Shown one piece after another: positions 49,401-61,400 of a stretch of DNA of 64,000 nucleotides. How positions within the stretch are numbered: position 1 is the stretch's first letter; every line of letters begins with the position of its first letter. The notes below the pieces were generated by a model that was not told the origin of the DNA, made no database searches, and was given only the letters and a program-made list of their open reading frames with translations. Both the position numbers and the translations under genes were made by a program. Source of the DNA: Acanthosepion pharaonis (taxonomy: Eukaryota; Mollusca; Cephalopoda; Sepiida; Sepiidae); NCBI GenBank assembly GCA_903632075.3, contig CAHIKZ030003348.1:1-64000 (forward strand). The letters run 5' to 3'.

Positions 49401-52400
49401 TTCTGTCTGAATTTCTGGAATGAGGAGTTATCATTATTTACACTATTTACATTTGGACTATTGTCCTCATCTTTCTTGTTGTTATCACCAGATCGCCTTC
49501 TGTCTGAATTTCTGGAATGAGGAGTTATCATTATTTACACTATTTACATTTTTGGACTATTGTCCTCATCTTTCTTGTTGTTTATCACCAGATCGCCTTC
49601 TGTCTGAATTTCTGGAATGAGGAGTTATCATTATTTACACTATTTACATTTGGACTATTGTCCTCATCTTTGTTGTTGTTATCACCTGATCGCCTTCTGT
49701 CTGAATTTCTGGAATGAGGAGTTATCATTATTTACACTATTTACATTTGGACTATTGTCCTCATCTTTGTTGTTGTTATCACCAGATCGCCTTCTGTCTG
49801 AATTTCTGGAATGAGGAGTTATCATTATTTACACTATTTACATTTGGACTATTGTCCTCATCTTTCTTGTTGTTATCACCAGATCGCCTTCTGTCTGAAT
49901 TTCTGGAATGAGGAGTTATCATTATTTACACTTTTACATTTGGACTATTGTCCTCATCTTTGTTGTTGTTATCACCAGATCGCCTTCTGTCTGAATTTCT
50001 GGAATGAGGAGTTATCATTATTTACACTATTTACATTTGGACTATTGTCCTCATCTTTGTTGTTGTTATCACCAGATCGCCTTCTGTCTGTTGAGGAGTT
50101 ATCATTATTTTACACTATTTACATTTGGACTATTGTCCTCATCTTTTTGTTGTTATCACCAGATCGCCCTTTCTGAATTCTGAATGAGGAGTTATCATTA
50201 TTTTTTTTACACTATTTACATTTGGACTATTGTCCTCATCTTTACACTATTTGTTGTTATCACCAGATCGCCTTCTGTCTGAATTTCTGGAATGAGGAGT
50301 TATCATTATTTACATTTATTTACATTTGGTTGTTATCATTGTCCTCATCTTTGTTGTTGTTATCACCAGATCGCCTTCTGTCTGAATTTCTGGAATGAGG
50401 AGTTATCATTATTTACACTATTTACATTTGACTATTGTCCTCATCTTTGTTGTTGTTATCACCAGATCGCCTTCTGTCTGAATTTCTGGAATGAGGAGTT
50501 ATCATTATTTACACTATTTACATTTGGACTATTGTCCTCATCTTTGTTGTTGTTATCACCAGATCGCCTTCTGTCTGAATTTCTGGAATGAGGAGTTATC
50601 ATTATTTACACTATTTACATTTGGACTATTGTCCTCATCTTTGTTGTTGTTATCACCAGATCGCCTTCTGTCTGAATTTCTGGAATGAGGAGTTATCATT
50701 ATTTACACTATTTACATTTGGACTATTGTCCTCATCTTTGTTGTTGTTATCACCAGATCGCCTCTTCTGTCTGAATTTCTGGAATGAGGAGTTATCATTA
50801 TTTACACTATTTACATTTGGACTATTGTCCTCATCTTTGTTGTTGTTATCACCAGATCGCCTTCTGTCTGAATTTCTGGAATGAGGAGTTATCATTATTT
50901 ACACTATTTACATTTGGACTATTGTCCTCATCTTTGTTGTTGTTATCACCAGATCGCCTTCTGTCTGAATTTCTGGAATGAGGAGTTATCATTATTTACA
51001 CTATTTACATTTGGACTATTGTCCTCATCTTTGTTGTTGTTATCACCAGATCGCCTTCTGTCTGAATTTCTGGAATGAGGAGTTATCATTATTTACACTA
51101 TTTACATTTGGACTATTGTCCTCATCTTTGTTGTTGTTATCACCAGATCGCCTTCTGTCTGAATTTCTGGAATGAGGAGTTATCATTATTTACACTATTT
51201 ACATTTGGACTATTGTCCTCATCTTTGTTGTTGTTATCACCAGATCGCCTTCTGTCTGAATTTCTGGAATGAGGAGTTATCATTATTTACACTATTTACA
51301 TTTGGACTATTGTCCTCATCTTTGTTGTTGTTATCACCAGATCGCCTTCTGTCTGAATTTCTGGAATGAGGAGTTATCATTATTTACACTATTTACATTT
51401 GGAATTTCTTTCTTGGACTATTGATCCTCTGTCTGATTTCTTGTCATTATTCCTGTTAAACTTTGTTGTTGTTATCACCAGATCGCCTCTGTCTGAATGA
51501 GGAGTTATCATTATTTACACTATTTACATTTGGACTATTGTCCTCATCTTTGTTGTTGTTATCACCAGATCGCCTTCTGTCTGAATTTCTGGAATGAGGA
51601 GTTATCATTATTTACACTATTTACATTTGGACTATTGTCCTCATCTTTGTTGTTGTTATCACCAGATCGCCTTCTGTCTGAATTTCTGGAATGAGGAGTT
51701 ATCATTATTTACACTATTTACATTTGGACTATTGTCCTCATCTTTGAATTTTGGAATTGTTATCACCAGATCGCCTTCTGTCTGAATTTCTGGAATGAGG
51801 AGTTATCATTATTTACACTATTTACATTTGGACTATTGTCCTCATCTTTGTTGTTGTTATCACCAGATCGCCTTCTGTCTGAATTTCTGGAATGAGGAGT
51901 TATCATTATTTACACTATTTACATTTGGACTATTGTCCTCATCTTTCTTGTTGTTATCACCAGATCGCCTTCTGTCTGAATTTCTGGAATGAGGAGTTAT
52001 CATTATTTACACTATTTACATTTGGACTATTGTCCTCATCTTTGTTGTTGTTATCACCAGATCGCCTTCTGTCTGAATTTCTGGAATGAGGAGTTATCAT
52101 TATTTACACTATTTACATTTGGACTTTGTCCTCATCTTGTTGTTGTTATCACCAGATCGCCTTTGGAATTTCTGGAATGAGGATTATCATTATTTACACT
52201 ATTTACATTTGGTTGTTCCTCATCTTTGTTGTTGTTATCACCAGATCGCCTTCTGTCTGAATTTCTGGAATGAGGAGTTATCATTATTTACACTATTTAC
52301 ATTTGGACTATTGTCCTCATCTTTGTTGTTGTTATCACCAGATCGCCTTCTGTCTGAATTTCTGGAATGAGGAGTTATCATTATTTACACTATTTACATT

Positions 52401-55400
52401 TGGACTATTGTCCTCATCTTTGTTGTTGTTATCACCAGATCGCCTTCTGTCTGAATTTCTGGAATGAGGAGTTATCATTATTTACACTATTTACATTTGG
52501 ACTATTGTCCTCATCTTTGTTGTTGTTATCACCAGATCGCCTTCTGTCTGAATTTCTGGAATGAGGAGTTATCATTATTTACACTATTTACATTTGGACT
52601 ATTGTCCTCATCTTTCCTCAGATCGCCTTCTGTTGAATTTTGTTCATTATTTACACTATTTTACATTTGACTATTGTCCTCATCTTTCTTCTGTCTGAAT
52701 TTCTGTCTGAATTTTGGAATGAGGAGTTATCATTATTTACACTATTTACATTTGGACTATTGTCCTCATCTTTGTTGTTGTTATCACCTGATCGCCTTCT
52801 GTCTGAATTTCTGGAATGAGGAGTTATCATTATTTACACTATTTACATTTGGACTTTGTGGACTATCCTCATCTTTGTTGTTGTTATCACCTGATCGCCT
52901 TCTGTCTGAATTTCTGGAATGAGGAGTTATCATTATTTACACTATTTACATTTGGACTATTGTCCTCAACTTTCTTGTTGTTATCACCAGATCGCCTTCT
53001 GTCTGAATTTCTGGAATGAGGAGTTATCATTATTTACACTATTTACATTTGGACTATTGTCCTCATCTTTGTTGTTGTTATCACCAGATCGCCTTCTGTC
53101 TGAATTTCTGGAATGAGGAGTTATCATTATTTACACTATTTACATTTGACTATTGTCCTCATCTTTGTTGTTGTTATCACCAGATCGCCTTCTGTCTGAA
53201 TTTCTGGAATGAGGAGTTATCATTATTTACACTATTTTCATTTTATTGTCCTCACACTATTTGTCTGAATTTGGAGTTACTATTTTTCCATTTCATTGTC
53301 CTCTTTGTTGTTGTTATCACCAGATCGCCTTCTGTCTGAATTTCTGGAATGAGGAGTTATCATTATTTACACTATTTACATTTGGACTATTGTCCTCATC
53401 TTTGTTGTTGTTATCACCAGATCGCCTTCTGTCTGAATTTCTGGAATGAGGAGTTATCATTATTTTACACTATTTACATTTGGACTATTGTCCTCATCTT
53501 TGTTGTTGTTATCACCAGATCGCCTTCTGTCTGAATTTCTGGAATGAGGAGTTATCATTATTTACACTATTTACATTTGGACTATTGTCCTCATCTTTGT
53601 TGTTGTTATCACCAGATCGCCTTCTGTCTGAATTTCTGGAATGAGGAGTTATCATTATTTACACTATTTACATTTGGACTATTGTCCTCATCTTTGTTGT
53701 TGTTATCACCAGATCGCTTCTGTCTGAATTTCTGGAATGAGGAGTTATCATTATTTACACTATTTACATTTTGACTATTGTCCTCATCTTTTGTTGTTGT
53801 TATCACCAGATCGCCTTCTGTCTGAATTTCTGGAATGAGGAGTTATCATTATTTACACTATTTACATTTGGACTATTGTCCTCATCTTTTTGTTGTTATC
53901 ACCAGATCGCCTTCTGTCTGAATTTCTGGAATGAGGAGTTATCATTATTTACACTATTTACATTTGGACTATTTACATTTTTCTTATTGTCCTCATCAGA
54001 TTGCCTTTGTTGAATTTCACCAGATCTATTTCATTTGGACTATTGTCTGAATTTCTGGAATGAGGAGTTATCATTAATTTTACACTATTTACATTTGGAC
54101 TATTGTCCTCATCTTTGTTGTTGTTATCACCAGATCGCCTTCTGTCTGAATTTCTGGAATGAGGAGTTATCATTATTTACACTATTTACATTTGGACTAT
54201 TGTCCTCATCTTTCTTGTTGTTATCACCAGATCGCCTTCTGTCTGAATTTCTGGGAATGAGGGAATGACTATTGTCCTCATCTTTGTTGTTGTTTATCAG
54301 ATCGTTTTCTGTCTGAATTCTGGAATTTACACTATTTACATTTACATTTGGACTATTGTCCTCATCTTTGTTGTTGTTATCACCAGATCGCCTTCTGTCT
54401 GAATTTCTGGAATGAGGAGTTATCATTATTTACACTATTTACATTTGACTATTGTCCTCATCTTTTTGTTGTTATTATCACCAGATCGCCTTCTGTCTGA
54501 ATTTCTGGAATGAGGAGTTATCATTATTTACACTATTTACATTTGGACTATTGTCCTCATCTTTGTTGTTGTTATCACCAGATCGCCTTCTGTCTGAATT
54601 TCTGGAATGAGGAGTTATCATTATTTACACTATTTACATTTGGACTATTGTCCTCATCTTTGTTGTTGTTATCACCAGATCGCCTTCTGTCTGAATTTCT
54701 GGAATGAGGAGTTATCATTATTTACACTATTTACATTTGGACTATTGTCCTCATCTTTGTTGTTGTTATCACCAGATCGCCTTCTGTCTGAATTTCTGGA
54801 ATGAGGAGTTATCATTATTTACACTATTTACATTTGGACTATTGTCCTCATCTTTGTTGTTGTTATCACCTGATCGCCTTTCTTGTTGTTTCTGTCTGAA
54901 TTTCTGGAATGAGGAGTTATCATTATTTACACTATTTACATTTGGACTATTGTCCTCATCTTTGTTGTTGTTATCACCAGATCGCCTTCTGTCTGAATTT
55001 CTGGAATGAGGAGTTATCATTATTTTTATTTGGACTATTTCCTCATTTGGACTATTGTCCTCTGTCTGAATTTTGGAATTGTTATCATTATTTCACTATT
55101 TACATTTGACTATTGTCCTCATCCTTCTGTCTGTCTGAATTTCTGGAATGAGGAGTTATCATTATTTACACTATTTACATTTGGACTATTGTCCTCATCT
55201 TTGTTGTTGTTATCACCAGATCGCCTTCTGTCTGAATTTCTGGAATGAGGAGTTATCATTATTTACACTATTTACATTTGGACTATTGTCCTCATCTTTC
55301 TTGTTGTTATCACCAGATCGCCTTCTGTCTGAATTTCTGGAATGAGGAGTTATCATTATTTACACTATTTACATTTGGACTATTGTCCTCATCTTTGTTG

Positions 55401-58400
55401 TTGTTATCCAGTTCGCCTTCTGTCTGAATTTCTGGAATGAGGAGTTATCATTTTTTACACTATTTACATTTGGACTATTGTCCCTCATCTTTCTTGTTGT
55501 TATCACCAGATCGCCTTCTGTCTGAATTTCTGGAATGAGGAGTTATCATTATTTACACTATTTACATTTGGACTATTGTCCTCATCTTTCTTGTTGTTAT
55601 CACCAGATCGCCTTCTGTCTGAATTTCTGGAATGAGGAGTTATCATTATTTACACTATTTACATTTGGACTATTGTCCTCATCTTTGTTGTTGTTATCAC
55701 CAGATCGCCTTCTGTCTGAATTTCTGGAATGAGGAGTTATCATTATTTACACTATTTACATTTGGACTATTGTCCTCATCTTTGTTGTTGTTATTATCAC
55801 CAGATCGCCTTCTGTCTGAATTTCTGGAATGAGGAGTTATCATTATTTACACTATTTACATTTGGACTATTGTCCTCATCTTTGTTGTTGTTATTACCAG
55901 ATCGCCTTCTCTCTGAATTTCTGGAATGAGGAGTTATCATTATTTACACTATTTACATTTGGACTATTGTCCTCATCTTTGTTGTTGTTATCACCAGATC
56001 GCCTTCTGTCTGAATTTCTGGAATGAGGAGTTATCATTATTTTACACTATTTACATTTGGACTATTGTCCTCATCTTTTGTTGTTGTTATCACCAGATCG
56101 CCTTCTGTCTGAATTTCTGGAATGAGGAGTTATCATTATTTACACTATTTACATTTGGACTATTGTCCTCATCTTTGTTGTTGTTATCACCAGATCGCCT
56201 TCTGTCTGAATTTCTGGAATGAGGATTTATCATTATTTACACTATTTACATTTGGACTATTGTCCTCATCTTTGTTGTTGTTATCACCAGATCGCCTTCT
56301 GTCTGAATTTCTTGTTATATTATTTACCAGATTTACATTTGGACTATTGTCCTCATCTTTGTTGTTGTCTGAATCGCCTTCTGTCTGAATGGAATGAGGA
56401 GTTATCATTATTTACACTATTTACATTTGGACTATTGTCCTCATCTTTTTTGTTGTTATCACCAGATCGCCTTCTGTCTGAATTTCTGGAATGAGGAGTT
56501 ATCATTATTTACACTATTTACATTTGGACTATTGTCCTCATCTTTGTTGTTGTTATCACCAGATCGCCTTCTGTCTGAATTTCTGGAATGAGGAGTTATC
56601 ATTATTTACACTATTTACATTTGGACTATTGTCCTCATCTTTGTTGTTGTTATCACCAGATCGCCTTCTGTCTGAATTTCTGGAATGAGGAGTTATCATT
56701 ATTTACACTATTTACATTTGGACTATTGTCCTCATCTTTTGTTGTTGTTATCACCAGATCGCCTTCTGTCTGAATTTCTGGAATGAGGAGTTATCATTAT
56801 TTACACTATTTACATTTGGACTGAATTGTCCTCATCTTTGTTGTTGTTATCACCAGATCGCCTTCTGTCTGAATTTCTGGAATGAGGAGTTATCATTATT
56901 TACACTATTTACATTTGGACTATTGTCCTCATCTTTGTTGTTGTTATCACCAGATCGCCTTCTGTCTGAATTTCTGGAATGAGGAGTTATCATTATTTAC
57001 ACTATTTACATTTGGACTATTGTCCTCATCTTTGTTGTTGTTATCACCTGATCGCCTTCTGTCTGAATTTCTGGAATGAGGAGTTATCATTATTTACACT
57101 ATTTACATTTGGACTATTGTCCTCATCTTTGTTGTTGTTATCACCAGATCGCCTTCTGTCTGAATTTCTGGAATGAGGAGTTATCATTATTTACACTATT
57201 TACATTTGGACTATTGTCCTCATCTTTGTTGTTGTTATCACCAGATCGCCTTCTGTCTGAATTTCTGGAATGAGGAGTTATCATTATTTACACTATTTAC
57301 ATTTGGACTATTGTCCTCATCTTTGTTGTTGTTATCACCAGATCGCCTTCTGTCTGAATTTCTGGAATGAGGAGTTATCATTATTTACACTATTTACATT
57401 TGGACTATTGTCCTCATCTTTGTTGTTGTTATCACCAGATCGCCTTCTGTCTGAATTTCTGGAATGAGGAGTTATCATTATTTACACTATTTACATTTGG
57501 ACTATTGTCCTCATCTTTGTTGTTGTTATCACCAGATCGCCTTCTGTCTGAATTTCTGGAATGAGGAGTTATCATTATTTACACTATTTACATTTGGACT
57601 ATTGTCCTCATCTTTGTTGTTGTTATCACCAGATCGCCTTCTGTCTGAATTTCTGGAATGAGGAGTTATCATTATTTACACTATTTACATTTGGACTATT
57701 GTCCTCATCTTTGTTGTTGTTATCACCAGATCGCCTTCTGTCTGAATTTCTGGAATGAGGAGTTATCATTATTTACACTATTTACATTTGGACTATTGTC
57801 CTCATCTTTTGTTGTTGTTATCACCAGATCGCCTTCTGTCTGAATTTCTGGAATGAGGAGTTATCATTATTTACACTATTTACATTTGGACTATTGTCCT
57901 CATCTTTGTTGTTGTTATCACCAGATCGCCTTCTGTCTGAATTTCTGGAATGAGGAGTTATCATTATTATTTACACTATTTACATTTGGACTATTGTCCT
58001 CATCTTTGTTGTTGTTATCACCTGATCGCCTTCTGTCTGAATTTCTGGAATGAGGAGTTATCATTATTTACACTATTTACTTTTGGACTATTGTCCTCAT
58101 TTACACTTTACATTTGACTATTGTTATCACCAGATCGCCTTCTGTCTGAATTTCTGGAATGAGGAGTTATCATTATTTACACTATTTACATTTGGACTAT
58201 TGTCCTCATCTTTGTTGTTGTTATCACCAGATCGCCTTCTGTCTGAATTTCTGGAATGAGGAGTTATCATTATTTACACTATTTACATTTGGACTATTGT
58301 CCTCATCTTTGTTGTTGTTATCACCAGATCGCCTTCTGTCTGAATTTCTGGAATGAGGAGTTATCATTATTTACACTATTTACATTTGGACTATTGTCCT

Positions 58401-61400
58401 CATCTTTGTTGTTGTTATCACCAGATCGCCTTCTGTCTGAATTTCTGGAATGAGGAGTTATCATTATTTACACTATTTACATTTGGACTATTGTCCTCAT
58501 CTTTGTTGTTGTTATCACCAGATCGCCTTCTGTCTGAATTTCTGGAATGAGGAGTTATCATTATTTACACTATTTACATTTGGACTATTGTCCTCATCTT
58601 TGTTGTTGTTATCACCAGATCGCCTTCTGTCTGAATTTCTGGAATGAGGAGTTATCATTATTTACACTATTTATTTTATTGTCCTCATTTGGATCGCCCT
58701 TCTGTCTGAATGGAATGTCATTATTTCATTTACATTTGACTATTGTTGTTATTATCCCAGATCGCCTTCTGTCTGAATTTCTGGAATGAGGAGTTATCAT
58801 TATTTACACTATTTACATTTGGACTATTGTCCTCATCTTTGTTGTTGTTATCACCAGATCGCCTTCTGTCTGAATTTCTGGAATGAGGAGTTATCATTAT
58901 TTACACTATTTACATTTGGACTATTGTCCTCATCTTTGTTGTTGTTATCACCAGATCGCCTTCTGTCTGAATTTCTGGAATGAGGAGTTATCATTATTTA
59001 CACTATTTACATTTGGACTATTGTCCTCATCTTTGTTGTTGTTATCACCAGATCGCCTTCTGTCTGAATTTCTGGAATGAGGAGTTATCATTATTTACAC
59101 TATTTACATTTGGACTATTGTCCTCATCTTTGTTGTTGTTATCACCAGATCGCCCTTCTGTCTGAATTTCTGGAATGAGGAGTTATCATTATTTACACTA
59201 TTTACATTTGGACTATTGTCCTCATCTTTCTTGTTGTTATCACCAGATCGCCTTCTGTCTGAATTTCTGGAATGAGGAGTTATCATTATTTACACTATTT
59301 ACATTTGGACTATTGTCCTCATCTTTGTTGTTGTTTCACCAGATCGCCTTCTGTCTGAATTTCTGGAATGAGGAGTTATCATTATTTACACTATTTACAT
59401 TTGGACTATTGTCCTCATCTTTGTTGTTGTCACCAGATGCCTTCTGTCTGAATTTCTGGAATGAGGAGTTATCATTATTTACACTATTTACATTTGGACT
59501 ATTGTCCTCATCTTTGTTGTTGTTATCACCAGATCGCCTTCTGTCTGAATTTCTGGAATGAGGAGTTATCATTATTTACACTATTTACATTTGGACTATT
59601 GTCCTCATCTTTCTTGTTGTTATCACCAGATCGCCTTCTGTCTGAATTTCTGGAATGAGGAGTTATCATTATTTACACTATTTACATTTGGACTATTGTC
59701 CTCATCTTTGTTGTTGTTATCACCAGATCGCCTTCTGTCTGAATTTCTGGAATGAGGAGTTATCATTATTTACACTATTTACATTTGGACTATTGTCCTC
59801 ATGTTGTTTTTTGTTGTTATCACCAGATCGCAGATCGCCTTCTGTCTGAATTTCTGGAATGAGGAGTTATCATTATTTACACTATTTACATTTGGACTAT
59901 TGTCCTCATCTTTGTTGTTGTTATCACCAGATCGCCTTCTGTCTGAATTTCTGGAATGAGGAGTTATCATTATTTACACTATTTACATTTGGACTATTGT
60001 CCTCATCTTTGTTGTTGTTATCACCAGATCGCCTTCTGTCTGAATTTCTGGAATGAGGAGTTATCATTATTTACACTATTTACATTTGGACTATTGTCCT
60101 CATCTTTGTTGTTGTTATCACCAGATCGCCTTCTGTCTGAATTTCTGGAATGAGGAGTTATCATTATTTACACTATTTACATTTGGACTATTGTCCTCAT
60201 CTTTGTTGTTGTTATCACCAGATCGCCTTCTGTCTGAATGTCTGGAATGAGGAATTTCATTATTTACACTATTTACATTTGGAATTGAGGAGTTATCATT
60301 ATTTACTGGAATGAGGAGTTATCATTATTTACACTATTTACATTTGGACTATTGTCCTCATCTTTGTTGTTGTTATCACCAGATCGCCTTCTGTCTGAAT
60401 TTCTGGAATGAGGAGTTATCATTATTTACACTATTTACATTTGGACTATTGTCCTCATCTTTGTTGTTGTTATCACCAGATCGCCTTCTGTCTGAATTTC
60501 TGGAATGAGGAGTTATCATTATTTACACTATTTACATTTGGACTATTGTCCTCATCTTTGTTGTTGTTATCACCAGATCGCCTTCTGTCTGAATTTCTGG
60601 AATGAGGAGTTATCATTATTTACACTATTTACATTTGGACTATTGTCCTCATCTTTCTTGTTGTTATCACCAGATCGCCTTCTGTCTGAATTTCTGGAAT
60701 GAGGAGTTATCATTATTTACACTATTTACATTTGGACTATTGTCCTCATCTTTGTTGTTGTTATCACCAGATCGCCTTCTGTCTGAATTTCTGGAATGAG
60801 GAGTTATCATTATTTACACTATTTACATTTGGACTATTGTCCTCATCTTTGTTGTTGTTATCACCAGATCGCCTTCTGTCTGAATTTCTGGAATGAGGAG
60901 TTATCATTATTTACACTATTTACATTTGGACTATTGTCCTCATCTTTGTTGTTGTTATCACCAGATCGCCTTCTGTCTGAATTTCTGGAATGAGGATTAT
61001 TTACACTATTTACATTTGGAATTGATCTTTGTTGTTGGATCGCCTTCTGTCTGTTATTTCATTATTTACACTATTTACATTTGGACTATTGTCCTCATCT
61101 TTGTTGTTGTTATCACCAGATCGCCTTCTGTCTGAATTTCTGGAATGAGGAGTTATCATTATTTACACTATTTACATTTGGACTATTGTCCTCATCTTTG
61201 TTGTTGTTATCACCAGATCGCCTTCTGTCTGAATTTCTGGAATGAGGAGTTATCATTATTTACACTATTTACATTTGGACTATTGTCCTCATCTTTGTTG
61301 TTGTTATCACCAGATCGCCTTCTGTCTGAATTTCTGGAATGAGGAGTTATCATTATTTACACTATTTACATTTGGACTATTGTCCTCATCTTTGTTGTTG